Part shown: positions 1-7,782 of the stretch, in pieces
Numbering within the stretch: position 1 is the first letter of the stretch
How the letters are laid out: each line of letters begins with the position of its first letter
Assembly: GCA_964389305.1 (NCBI GenBank)
Contig: CAYMEK010000020.1
Coordinates: 1-64,000, forward strand
Source of the DNA: CAYMEK01 sp964389305
GTDB taxonomy: Bacteria; Spirochaetota; Spirochaetia; SZUA-6; DRHE01
Length of the DNA: 64,000 bases
Direction: 5' to 3'
Notes under the pieces: model-generated
What the model was told of the DNA's origin: nothing
Database searches by the model: none
Seen by the model: the letters and a program-made list of their open reading frames with translations, nothing else
Made by a program: the position numbers and the translations under genes

Positions 1-4
1 CGAT

Positions 5-46
5 TCATGAGCGTCTCGTGGGCTCGGATATTTGTATAAGAGACAG
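5..46 (+). other. Illumina Nextera adapter left in the assembly
   Basis: Bases 13-46 match the 34-nt Nextera read-2 transposase adapter, including the 19-nt mosaic end, at all but two positions (two G-to-T differences in the mosaic end). The eight bases before it, TCATGAGC at 5-12, look like an i7 index from the same kit, as I remember the list. GCATACGAGAT at 49-59 matches the end of the P7 flow-cell primer. This is library sequence and not genome, so nothing before about base 60 should be interpreted biologically. Confidence 0.93.
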
Positions 47-59
47 GTGCATACGAGAT

Positions 60-336
60 CGCCGCCCTGCCTGAGGAGCTGTTGGGAATCGAAGAAGAGG
101 AGCTGGTGAAAGCCCTCCTCCTGGAAAAGGGGTCGCTGGCGGAGCTGAAACAGCGCGTGTACAGCCTCGCCGCCTGCCGGCTGGCTGTCAAGGAAGGGGA
201 ACGGCTCGACCCGCCCACAGCCAGCGAGCTGGTGCGGCGGGTTTTCAGCCTGGCCAATGCCCGCTGTCCCCACGGCAGGCCGATCTGGCACGAGGTGCGC
301 CGGGGCGAGCTACTGCGGGCGGTCCAGCGCGAGTAG
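60..336 (+). CDS. mutL: DNA mismatch repair protein MutL, C-terminal fragment (5' end missing)
   Basis: The reading frame runs from the adapter junction to the TAG at 334-336 and encodes about 92 residues of the C-terminal dimerisation domain of MutL. The family motif is visible as AACRLAVKEGERL followed near the end by CPHGRPIW, the conserved Cys-Pro-His-Gly-Arg-Pro element of the metal-binding endonuclease and dimerisation region. MutL couples MutS mismatch recognition to strand removal. The N-terminal GHKL ATPase and most of the protein lie beyond the contig edge. The ATG at 82 is internal and not the true start. Identification rests on the motif pair and is firm. The exact first genomic base is uncertain because of the adapter. 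Confidence 0.85.
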
Positions 337-367
337 CCGACTTGCCGCCGCGGTCCCGGCCCGGGAG

Positions 368-592
368 CTATTTCGACCGCCTCAAGGTAAACCAGAACGC
401 TGATCCTTCGCCCTCCTTGCTTCCCACCCCGGTTTCACCTCCCTGCATCTCCACCAGTCGCTTTACAATGGCCAGATCCAAACCGCTTCCTCCGGGAGAA
501 CGGCTGCCTGAATCGTCGGAACGGTAAAAGCGTTCGAATATATTGGACAGGATTTGCTACACCCGCTGCGGGTCGGCGTAAGACGGCGGCAC
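368..592 (-). pseudogene. Relic of a sensor histidine kinase (ATPase domain)
   Basis: The minus strand encodes ERFYRSDDSGSR, then GGSGLDLAIVKRLVEMQGG and a tail ending FWFTLRRSK before a TAG at 368-370. This is the F-box, G2-box and end of a HATPase_c domain. Upstream in the same frame lies YADPQRV, an in-frame TAG at 557-559, then QILSN, which is the start of the N-box. QILSN joins directly to IFERFYR, so the roughly 40-50 residues that normally separate N-box and F-box are missing. The usual GLGLAI is GLDLAI. No dimerisation domain or start is visible. The gene is therefore read as a dead remnant with an internal deletion and a nonsense codon. The remaining sequence at 593-731 shows no gene, only the ribosome-binding site of the next one. 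Confidence 0.6.
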
Positions 593-731
593 GGAGAACC
601 GTACTTTCGATTTCTGTCTCCCTGAGTGATACTTTCCGCGCTCCGTGGTGTTACTTATGGTAGATGAGTGGCGGTATAACATGTGAATTGTCGAGTGCTC
701 ATGTAAAAGAAATCTGTTCTAGAGGTATACC

Positions 732-1220
732 ATGAGTTATGCGGCGCTGTGCGTCATCTTTGCCAATGCAGTCATTGTCCCGGTCTGGGGCGCGCTTTTC
801 TTCGTAATGGGCAGGAAAAACTGGCTGCCCTGGCTCCTGATAATCCCATCAATTGTTTTGATGGATCTGGATCACTTCATCCTTACCAACGTGCCGGGCT
901 TCGGTGCCCACCCTATGTACTCGGGACAGAAGATACTGCATGTTGCGCACACCGTCGAATGGGTCGTTCTCGAAATACTTGTTCTCCTTCTCTTTTTTCT
1001 GAAAATCGATGTGCGCGGAGGTCGAAGTCTGAAAGATTGGTTTTTCCCGGTCTCTACGGATTATTCCAGCTCCGTCAGCTTCCATCTGGCCTGGACGGTG
1101 CGCATTCTCGCTCTGGGGGTGGACATACATTGGATGCTCGACCTGCTCATATATATCTACTTTCATAAATGGCGATACTTGTACATTTCGCTGATAGGCT
1201 ATTTTCTAAATCCAACGTAA
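732..1220 (+). CDS. Predicted integral membrane protein, possibly DUF457/YdjM-like
   Basis: A 162-residue protein with about four hydrophobic segments. It starts at an ATG preceded by AGAGG. Polar residues sit near membrane boundaries: LMDLDHF around residue 45, HPMYSGQKILHVAH around 60-73 with a following Glu, and HWMLDL near residue 134. Clusters of His and Asp in this arrangement resemble the membrane-bound metal-dependent hydrolase-like family (YdjM, DUF457), but the match is by eye and weak. It stands alone between a kinase relic and a convergent transporter gene. Function is not known. Confidence 0.6.
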   Translation: MSYAALCVIFANAVIVPVWGALFFVMGRKNWLPWLLIIPSIVLMDLDHFILTNVPGFGAHPMYSGQKILHVAHTVEWVVLEILVLLLFFLKIDVRGGRSLKDWFFPVSTDYSSSVSFHLAWTVRILALGVDIHWMLDLLIYIYFHKWRYLYISLIGYFLNPT

Positions 1221-1300
1221 TGGTTCGACCAACACATCTGGCCGGTTTTTCAATTACCAGGACATCGAAGCCTATGGCGGGACAACAATCATGGTCTGTT

Positions 1301-2545
1301 TCACTGTCTTGTGGATCGCCGCTGCCGTAATCGTGACGGTGCTACCGGGGATTCGCGTAGAAACAAAGAAAGAATGAGGCTTGCCACCGTAAGGCCTAGC
1401 AGCACGAGCAAGGGGAGGGTCATCGAGCCTGCCGGCGATTTGAAGGCGTCCATACCAAAGATGAAGACAACGCCCGAGACCTGTCCCATCGCCAGCAGCA
1501 GGCTGTTGGAAGTGCCCTCCGGGGCCGGATGGGTTATCTCCGCGCCGTACTGAAAGCCAATCGGGCCGGCACTCAAGAGGAAAAACCCAAAGACGAACCC
1601 GCACAGCAGGAGCAGCCGGTAGTCGGCGGCATAGATCATGCCTATGAGACCGGGTAGAAGGCAGCCGAGGGCTAGGATAATAAAGGGCTTGCGCCTTCGG
1701 CTCCGGTCGGAGATGACGGGAATGATTATCGCACCTGCAATACCTCCGATCAGCATGAGGCCGCCCAACATCCCGGCCTGGGCTATGGAAAGGCCTCTGG
1801 GCCGCACAATGGCTTCAATCCAGGTAGATATTCCGTTGAACATCCCGAGCCCTACAAAGAAAATGATCAGCAGAAGGATGAAATCCTTCTGCCTCAGCAT
1901 GCTTCTGAGGCCGGCGAACATGAGCACGCGCTCCTCCTGTCCGGGGGGACACGGCGGCGAAAGGGGACGCTCCCGGGCCAAGGCGATGAATGCCGCGGCA
2001 AATACCGAAGCGGCGACCCCATAAATCATGAGCATCCCGGACAGCCCGTAGCGTATCGCCAGGATCGGAGTCAGAATCATTCCGGCGAGGATACCGAGAT
2101 ACAAGGCGAGGGTACCCAATCCCGCGGCGGTGGCGCGCTCGTTCAGAGGAAACCAGCGGGCGGCCAGCTTGGTTATGGAGCCGATGACCAGGGGCTGGCC
2201 CAGGGCGATAGCTATTTGGGAGGCGAAAACCAGCGTGAAATTTGAGGCGAATATCCCGCGGCCGAGCGCCCCGACCGCGGTGAGCAACGCCCCGATACTC
2301 ACGGCGGCGCGGAAACCCCAGGTATCTATCGTCCAGGCCGCCGGAATAACAATGACGATGTATACGGCCATGAAGCTCATCGATAACAGGCCGATCAGCA
2401 GGTCGGAGGTCCTGTAGAACCGGGCAGCCGGGCTGGTAATAGGTGCAAAGGTTATCCACAACACCTGGGTCATGGCGGTAATCAACATGAATACAACCAG
2501 CACAACCCATCTATAGGCGAATGTCTTGATCGCTTGTTCGCTCAA
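1301..2545 (-). CDS. Major facilitator superfamily transporter
   Basis: 414 residues with about twelve hydrophobic segments and the usual central cytoplasmic loop (around residues 195-215, rich in Arg, Pro and Glu). The segment DRSRRRKPFI after helix 8 is the mirrored counterpart of the MFS loop motif, and AARWFPLNERATAAGLG after helix 4 is typical of the FLVCR and nitrate/oxalate-antiporter-like branches. It should be a secondary transporter in the inner membrane. The substrate cannot be read from sequence. It starts at a TTG with GGGAGG upstream. It follows the TPR gene on the same strand, with a weak hairpin between them, so it may be transcribed separately. The family call is firm. Confidence 0.85.
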   Translation of the reverse strand: MSEQAIKTFAYRWVVLVVFMLITAMTQVLWITFAPITSPAARFYRTSDLLIGLLSMSFMAVYIVIVIPAAWTIDTWGFRAAVSIGALLTAVGALGRGIFASNFTLVFASQIAIALGQPLVIGSITKLAARWFPLNERATAAGLGTLALYLGILAGMILTPILAIRYGLSGMLMIYGVAASVFAAAFIALARERPLSPPCPPGQEERVLMFAGLRSMLRQKDFILLLIIFFVGLGMFNGISTWIEAIVRPRGLSIAQAGMLGGLMLIGGIAGAIIIPVISDRSRRRKPFIILALGCLLPGLIGMIYAADYRLLLLCGFVFGFFLLSAGPIGFQYGAEITHPAPEGTSNSLLLAMGQVSGVVFIFGMDAFKSPAGSMTLPLLVLLGLTVASLILSLFLRESPVAPSRLRQRRSTRQ

Positions 2546-2632
2546 CGGTGTACCTCCCGATATTGCCCCGCCGCTTCAGGTAAGGTGGATGAAGCGAACC
2601 AATGAATGACCCTCCGTTCGAGGGAGCTTATC

Positions 2633-4474
2633 CTACATCTGAGAGAGCTTGCTCTCCACCTCAGAGCGTTTCTCGTAGTCGGGATTCTTTTTCAGCAGGG
2701 TCTCGAGAAAGATTTTGGCGTTTTCCTTGTCACCCTTCGCAATGAGAATCAGGGACAGCTGGTAGTAGGCGTCCCAGTAGTTCGGTGCGATCTTGATCAA
2801 CTCCAGAAAGGTGGCCTGGGCGGAATCGCTCTGCCCCAGCTCCTGATAGGCCAGGCCGAGATTGTAGCGGGTCACGGTGGCATCGAGCTTGGTTTCGATC
2901 GCCTTTTTATAGTGCCGAACGGCGTCCTGATACAGCCCCTTGTGCAGGTAGACATTGCCAAGATTGTTGTTGACTTCGAAGGAGGAGGGTTCGATCTTGA
3001 TGGCGCGGGACAGGAAAGACAAGGCCTCGTCATACAGCCCGTTATCGTCGAAGATTCGTCCCAGGTTGATCAGGGGCGGGACGTAGCCGGAGTCCAGGGC
3101 GATGGCCTTCTGGTACTGCTTGATCGCTTCGTCGGTTCTGCCCTGCTTTTCGTAGGCTTCGCCGAGGGTATAGACGTAGGGGGCCGAATCCGGCTGTTTC
3201 TCCACAGCCTTGGCAGCGTAGGGTAGAGCTTCATGGGGTTTATCGAGGTTGAGCTTCACGATGGCCATGTTGTAGTTGGTGACCGCGTGATCGGGGTCGA
3301 AGCGCAGGGAGGAGCTCAGGTACTTCTCCGCCTGGGCATAATCACCCCGGGCGGACAGGGCGGTTCCCAGGCCCCGAAGGTAGGTGGCATTATCCGGATC
3401 GTAGTTTACCGCCTGGCGGAAGGAGTTCACAGCCCTGGAAGTCTCTGCCTTCCGGTCGTACAGGTATCCCAGCATATAGTAGGCTTCCGCGTAGTCCCGC
3501 TTGACCCTGGTCGCTTCCTGAAAGGCCGCTATGGCTTTGTCAATCTCGCCGAGGCGAATCAAGGTCTGCCCTTTGCGATAGTGGGCCGGCGGAAAATCCG
3601 CTTTCAAATGGATGCAGCTGTTGAACGACTGCAGGGCGTCGGAGTACTTGCGGGAGTAGTATTGAACTCTTCCCAATGAGTAGTACAGCATGTAATCGTC
3701 GGGCTTGAGCCGGACAGCCTCCTTGTACTCCTCGGCGGCGGTTTCATAGTTCTTGGCGTCTTCGTAGATCTTGCCCAAGGTGTCGTGAGGCAGGTAGAAG
3801 GTTCGGTCCTTCTGGACGGCCTTGTTCGAGGCCTCCACGGCAGACTGCACGTTGCTCTGCCGACCGGGGGCCTCTTCGTAGTAGGACTTGCCCTTGTAGG
3901 CATAGGCCTGCCCGGAGTCGGGATCGAGCTCCAGCACCTGGTCGAATATCCGGCGGGCTCCCTCATAGTCCCCGTTGTTTAACCGGCGGACCCCTTCGGC
4001 CATAAGCTCATTGATCCTTCTCAAGCGCTCCCGTTCTTTGGCATTCGCGTCTTCCGGGATTTCTTTGGGCCGAACCGTAACCTCGGTTTTCTGTTGGGGA
4101 AGCTGCTCCTGGATGGTCGAGCCCAGCTCCTGGAGACCCTCTTTAAGCTTTTCCTGCTGCTCCAGCAGGGCCTGCTGCTGCCGCTCCCTGTCGGTCATCT
4201 GGGCCAGCTTCTTTCTGTCAATCACTTCATCCAGGAGCGTCTGGGCCTCGCTGTCGTCAGGATTCTCGAGAAGGAGCTTCTCCAGGATCTCCATGGCCCG
4301 GTCGTACTCTTCCTTGTCCATATAGGTACGGGCCAGGCTCAGGGCATTGCGTCTCTGCTCGGCATCACGCGCCTGGGCCGCTCGAGCCCGGGCTCGCAAC
4401 CCCAGCCAGGCGCCTCCTGCGATAAGCAGGAGCGCCGCCACGATAACGATTATGATGATGCGCCGTCTGTCCAT
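2633..4474 (-). CDS. Membrane-anchored tetratricopeptide repeat protein (613 aa)
   Basis: Residues 1-30 hold a short Arg-rich cytoplasmic start and one hydrophobic anchor. A charged, Gln- and Glu-rich coiled-coil stretch follows at about 85-160. From about 160 to the end there are a dozen or so 34-residue TPR units with the usual A, Y, G and P positions, for example NLGRIFDDNGLYDEALSF. Such proteins are scaffolds for protein complexes, here probably facing the periplasm. The gene begins 4 nt after the stop of another TPR gene (4479-5138), so the two are probably made together. There is no enzymatic domain and I cannot assign a partner. Confidence 0.8.
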   Translation of the reverse strand: MDRRRIIIIVIVAALLLIAGGAWLGLRARARAAQARDAEQRRNALSLARTYMDKEEYDRAMEILEKLLLENPDDSEAQTLLDEVIDRKKLAQMTDRERQQQALLEQQEKLKEGLQELGSTIQEQLPQQKTEVTVRPKEIPEDANAKERERLRRINELMAEGVRRLNNGDYEGARRIFDQVLELDPDSGQAYAYKGKSYYEEAPGRQSNVQSAVEASNKAVQKDRTFYLPHDTLGKIYEDAKNYETAAEEYKEAVRLKPDDYMLYYSLGRVQYYSRKYSDALQSFNSCIHLKADFPPAHYRKGQTLIRLGEIDKAIAAFQEATRVKRDYAEAYYMLGYLYDRKAETSRAVNSFRQAVNYDPDNATYLRGLGTALSARGDYAQAEKYLSSSLRFDPDHAVTNYNMAIVKLNLDKPHEALPYAAKAVEKQPDSAPYVYTLGEAYEKQGRTDEAIKQYQKAIALDSGYVPPLINLGRIFDDNGLYDEALSFLSRAIKIEPSSFEVNNNLGNVYLHKGLYQDAVRHYKKAIETKLDATVTRYNLGLAYQELGQSDSAQATFLELIKIAPNYWDAYYQLSLILIAKGDKENAKIFLETLLKKNPDYEKRSEVESKLSQM

Positions 4475-4478
4475 AATC

Positions 4479-5138
4479 CTAGTCTTCGATATCGATTTCT
4501 TCGTACTCTTCCTGAATCTCTTCGCTGCCTGCCGAAAGGTTGCGGGTGTCTTCTGAAGCGTTTCGCAGGCTGTTTAGAACTTCGTCCAACAGGGCCTTTT
4601 GCCGCTCGAGCTCTTCCTGTTTTTTACGCTCCTGCTCATCGAGAAATTGCCCCAGAAGGGCGATCAGTTTTTCGATGTTTTCCCGCTGGGGAGTATCGGG
4701 ATCCAGGCGAAGGTAGCTTATGTAGTCCTGTCGGGCTTCCTGATACTCCTGCAGCTCCATGCGAGCGTTGGCCCGATTCAGATAGGCCACCTCGAGGCCG
4801 CCGTTGACATCCAGGGCGTTGCTGTACATCTGTTCGGCTACCGTATATTCCTCGAGCCGGAAGTGGTTGTTCCCCAGATTGTAGTATAGGAGGTCCTTAT
4901 ATCTGCCGGTGACGTTGAGGCCCCGCTTGAGGACCTGGATGGATTTGTCGGTGTCGTTGAGCTGTTCGTACACGATTCCCAGGTAGAGATAAATCTTCTC
5001 TTCCTGAGGATTCTCGTATAGGGCTTTTTCCAGGTAGGGCAAGGCTTCCCTGGGTTTATTATCGAGAAATAGCTCCTCCCCCTGCTGCAGGCTGGTGAGG
5101 GTGAGCAATACAGCGGCGATTGCTTTCAGGAGCACCAT
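4479..5138 (-). CDS. Exported TPR protein with acidic coiled-coil tail
   Basis: 219 residues. A short hydrophobic N-terminus (residues 3-17) looks like a signal peptide or anchor without a lipobox cysteine. Three or four TPR units cover about 20-140, followed by a long helical, Glu/Gln-rich region at 150-190 and a very acidic tail ending EEYEEIDIED. The start has no good Shine-Dalgarno sequence, and the AT-rich region 5139-5200 upstream probably carries the promoter. It is first in a two-gene unit with the larger TPR protein. The arrangement suggests an envelope scaffold pair, but no specific function can be given. Confidence 0.75.
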   Translation of the reverse strand: MVLLKAIAAVLLTLTSLQQGEELFLDNKPREALPYLEKALYENPQEEKIYLYLGIVYEQLNDTDKSIQVLKRGLNVTGRYKDLLYYNLGNNHFRLEEYTVAEQMYSNALDVNGGLEVAYLNRANARMELQEYQEARQDYISYLRLDPDTPQRENIEKLIALLGQFLDEQERKKQEELERQKALLDEVLNSLRNASEDTRNLSAGSEEIQEEYEEIDIED

Positions 5139-5343
5139 AGTCTAGTTTACAATATACAACCGAATGTTTGACTCTTCTACAGAAAAAAACTAAATTGTCC
5201 CTTGGGTCAGGGGACTCGCCATATCAATGGTCGGCAAGCTCTCAGCCTGCTTGATGTTTTTTCTAAAACGGCGCCGGGGGTTAAGGATGTATGGACAGGC
5301 GGTACTCGGAAAGTGAGCTTATCAGGAAACATCCTGCCGGACC

Positions 5344-6024
5344 ATGAAGGTCCTCTGCGTCTCCGATCACATTGATCCTCTTGTCTACACTACCTCGATA
5401 AAGAGCCGGTTCGCAGAGGTAGAGCTGGTCTTGAGTGCAGGAGATCTTCCCTTGAGTTACTACGATTTCATCATGTCCACTTTGAACAAGCCTCTGCTGT
5501 TCGTATTCGGCAATCACAATCTACGCTATATACCCCTCTACAGGAGGGGCAGGATCATGGATCCCCTTGGCCGGGTCGAGCTTCCCGGACAGGAGCGCAA
5601 GGCTTACCTGCCGACTGGCGCCATTCACATCGGCGACCGTGTTCGCAGAGAGAAGTCGCTGCTGGTGGCGGGACTGGGAGGAAGCTGCTGGTACAATGGT
5701 GGAGAGAACCAGTTCAAGGAGTACCAGATGGCGTTGAAGATAAGCAGGTTGATCCCGCGGCTTCTATACAACAAGCTACGCTTCGGGCGCTACCTGGATA
5801 TACTGCTGACCCACGCGCCGCCCGAGGGGATACATGACCAGGACGACCGCTGCCACCAGGGGTTCAAGGCGTTTCTCTGGTTCATGCGTACCTTCAAGCC
5901 CAAATACCTTGTGCACGGCCATACCCACCTGTACGCCTCAGATGCCGTTCGCTCGACCCGTTACTACCGTACCACGGTGATCAATGCCTACGACCACGCG
6001 GTCATCAATGTGGAGGTGCCCTGA
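5344..6024 (+). CDS. Calcineurin-like metallophosphoesterase
   Basis: 226 residues containing the ordered metal-binding motifs of the superfamily: SDHID near residue 7, GDLP near 34, GNHN near 57, LTHAPP near 156 and HGHTH near 193. The first motif has D-H in place of the common D-x-H, which still leaves a dinuclear centre plausible. It is expected to hydrolyse a phosphoester, though the substrate is unknown. Its stop overlaps the next start (TGATG at 6022-6026), so it is translationally coupled to a ParB-like gene. This implies a shared pathway, perhaps nucleic-acid or nucleotide related. Confidence 0.85.
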   Translation: MKVLCVSDHIDPLVYTTSIKSRFAEVELVLSAGDLPLSYYDFIMSTLNKPLLFVFGNHNLRYIPLYRRGRIMDPLGRVELPGQERKAYLPTGAIHIGDRVRREKSLLVAGLGGSCWYNGGENQFKEYQMALKISRLIPRLLYNKLRFGRYLDILLTHAPPEGIHDQDDRCHQGFKAFLWFMRTFKPKYLVHGHTHLYASDAVRSTRYYRTTVINAYDHAVINVEVP

Positions 6025-6980
6025 TGTCTCTCGATCGCTTCGACGCCCTTGCCAAAGAGGATTTCAACAGGGCCCGCACCAGGCAGATTTTCGGCCGCCT
6101 TCTTTCCCTGCTCAAGAACGAGAAAGACCAGCTCATGTCCCTGCAAGAGGTCAAGGCCCTGCTGCGGCCGACCAGCGAAAGCTACCGGGGTATGAAAACC
6201 GTGCCGATTGCGCAGATCGTGGGAAGCGAAGGCCGCTACCAGGACTTCAACAGGACGTTTCTGCCCCGGCACAGCCACCTGAAGGGACGCTGGGTGAGCG
6301 TGGACAAGGCTCACCATCAGCAGATCATCCTGCCCGCGGTCACTCTGTACGAAATAGGCGGCGTATACTTTGTTCGAGACGGCAACCATCGGGTTTCCGT
6401 AGCCCGTCTGCAGGGAGTGGAGTTCATCGATGCGGAGGTAATCAGTCTGGGCTCACGACTGGCCATTGATCCCGGGATGAACGTGGAGCGGTTGAAACAG
6501 GCGGTCATCGGTCTGGAGTGTAAGGAGTTCTTGAAACAGACGCGCCTGGACTCTCTGCGGCCGGGGATGGGGATGGATTTCAGCGCCACCGGCCGCTACG
6601 ACGAGATCATCCGGCATATCAACGGCCACAAGTATTATATGAACCTGGGCGAAAGCGAAGAGATCTCTTTCAAGCAGGCAATGCTTTCCTGGTACGATAA
6701 CGTGTACGAGCCGATTGTCCGGTTGATCGAAACCGAGGATATGCTTCGCCATTTTCCCGGCCGCACGGCGTCGGACCTCTACGTGTGGGTAGTCAGGCAC
6801 TGGGATGAGCTGAAGAGGAAGTACGGCCAGTCCTTCCCCCTCCAGGAGGCGGTACAGGACTTCACGAACCGTTACGGCCGGACCAAGATGCGTTTAACGC
6901 AACGTATTCTTGCCGGGTTGAGGAGGAAGCTGACCGGCTGCGGAAAAAAGACGGGGAAACGGGAGGGCGACGAACCCTAG
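6024..6980 (+). CDS. ParB/sulfiredoxin-fold protein of a large uncharacterised family
   Basis: 318 residues. The core YFVRDGNHRVSVARLQG around residues 113-129 is the ParB N-terminal nucleotide-binding box (G-x-H/R-R motif). It is preceded by FNRTFLPR and KAHHQQIILP, seen in a ParB-like family common in Chloroflexi and Actinobacteria. There is no ParB-type helix-turn-helix. The C-terminal 190 residues are helical and include HFPGRTASDLYVWVVRHWDEL near 250-270. ParB folds bind CTP or act as nucleases or kinases, so biochemical activity stays open. It is coupled to the metallophosphoesterase and its 3' end overlaps the next, convergent ParB-like gene by 4 nt. Confidence 0.75.
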   Translation: MSLDRFDALAKEDFNRARTRQIFGRLLSLLKNEKDQLMSLQEVKALLRPTSESYRGMKTVPIAQIVGSEGRYQDFNRTFLPRHSHLKGRWVSVDKAHHQQIILPAVTLYEIGGVYFVRDGNHRVSVARLQGVEFIDAEVISLGSRLAIDPGMNVERLKQAVIGLECKEFLKQTRLDSLRPGMGMDFSATGRYDEIIRHINGHKYYMNLGESEEISFKQAMLSWYDNVYEPIVRLIETEDMLRHFPGRTASDLYVWVVRHWDELKRKYGQSFPLQEAVQDFTNRYGRTKMRLTQRILAGLRRKLTGCGKKTGKREGDEP

Positions 6981-7372
6981 TCCTTACCGGCGCCGAAGAT
7001 GGCCTTGAACAGGCGCACGACAAACCGCCAGATCCGCTTAAGGATCCCGGGATTCTTCAGCTTCTGCAGCCGCTGCCATCCCTGGGACAGCTCCTCGGGC
7101 GACAGCTCCTGGCGCTGGACGTTTTCTTCGATCTCAATTTCCAGCTTGTTCTCTTCCGAGCCCTTGTCCAGGATCACTGCCTCGATCGATTTCCATCCCA
7201 GTCTCTTGGCCGCCTCCAAACGCCGGAAGCCCGCTATAAGCTCGTAGCCGCGGTTGACGATGATCGGACTCAACTGCCCATATTTTTTCAGGCTCTCCAT
7301 CAACGCCTCGATATCCCCGAGATGCCTGCGGATTCGTTTCTTGACTATGACCGAATCGGGGGCGATCAGCAT
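6977..7372 (-). CDS. Small ParB-like nuclease-fold protein
   Basis: 131 residues from the ATG at 7372, which has GAGGG upstream inside the end of gcvH. A longer frame to 7513 is open but would overlap gcvH deeply. The protein shows the ParB N-terminal order: VIVKKRIRRHLGDIEALMES, KYGQLSPIIVN, ELIAGFRRLEAAKRLGW (the GxRR box), and ENVQRQELSPEE. The helix-turn-helix half of true ParB is absent. The C-terminus ends with a basic amphipathic or hydrophobic stretch (RIWRFVVRLFKAIFG) that could touch the membrane. It follows gcvH and PBP1A on the same strand, so it is not a parAB partition gene. Role unknown. Confidence 0.75.
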   Translation of the reverse strand: MLIAPDSVIVKKRIRRHLGDIEALMESLKKYGQLSPIIVNRGYELIAGFRRLEAAKRLGWKSIEAVILDKGSEENKLEIEIEENVQRQELSPEELSQGWQRLQKLKNPGILKRIWRFVVRLFKAIFGAGKD

Positions 7373-7386
7373 GGCGGACCGTTCCC

Positions 7387-7773
7387 TCACCCTTCCTGCA
7401 GGTACCGCCGGTATTCGGCTGAAGTGAGCAATTCGTCGAACTGTCCCTGTTCCTGCATCTCGATTGTAAACAGCCAACCTTCGCCCAGAGGATCGGAGTT
7501 GATCAGGGTGCAAAACTCCTCCTCGCCCAGCTTGCTGTTTACCTCTACGATTGTTCCCGATACCGGCGCGTAGATTTCACTGGTCGATTTGAGGGAATCG
7601 ATGGAGCAGACCGCCTCGCCCCTGTCGAACCGGCTTCCTACTTCGGGAAGCTCCACGAAGGAGATCTCACCGAGCTCCGACTGGGCGAAATCTGATAGAC
7701 CCACTCTCGCTCGTGTGCCCTGGTACAACACCCAGGCATGATCTTTTGAGTATCTATAATCGGCCACAGACAA
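7387..7773 (-). CDS. gcvH: Glycine cleavage system H protein (lipoyl carrier)
   Basis: 128 residues, the normal size for GcvH. The lipoylation site is Lys62 in SLKSTSEIYAPVSG, matching the family's K-x-x-S/A-D/E-I-Y-x-P-x-x-G signature. It shuttles the aminomethyl group between the P, T and L proteins, or can serve as lipoyl relay protein for other enzymes. No gcvP, gcvT or lpd is nearby. It lies 9 nt after the PBP1A gene and just before a ParB-like gene. A lipoyl synthase gene is present at 58238-59128, so lipoylation is possible in this organism. Confidence 0.92.
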   Translation of the reverse strand: MSVADYRYSKDHAWVLYQGTRARVGLSDFAQSELGEISFVELPEVGSRFDRGEAVCSIDSLKSTSEIYAPVSGTIVEVNSKLGEEEFCTLINSDPLGEGWLFTIEMQEQGQFDELLTSAEYRRYLQEG

Positions 7774-7782
7774 CTCCAGAAC

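Noticed and set aside
2610..2624. Small hairpin CCCTC/GAGGG between TPR and MFS genes as a terminator
   Set aside because: Only five base pairs, with no T-run on either side.
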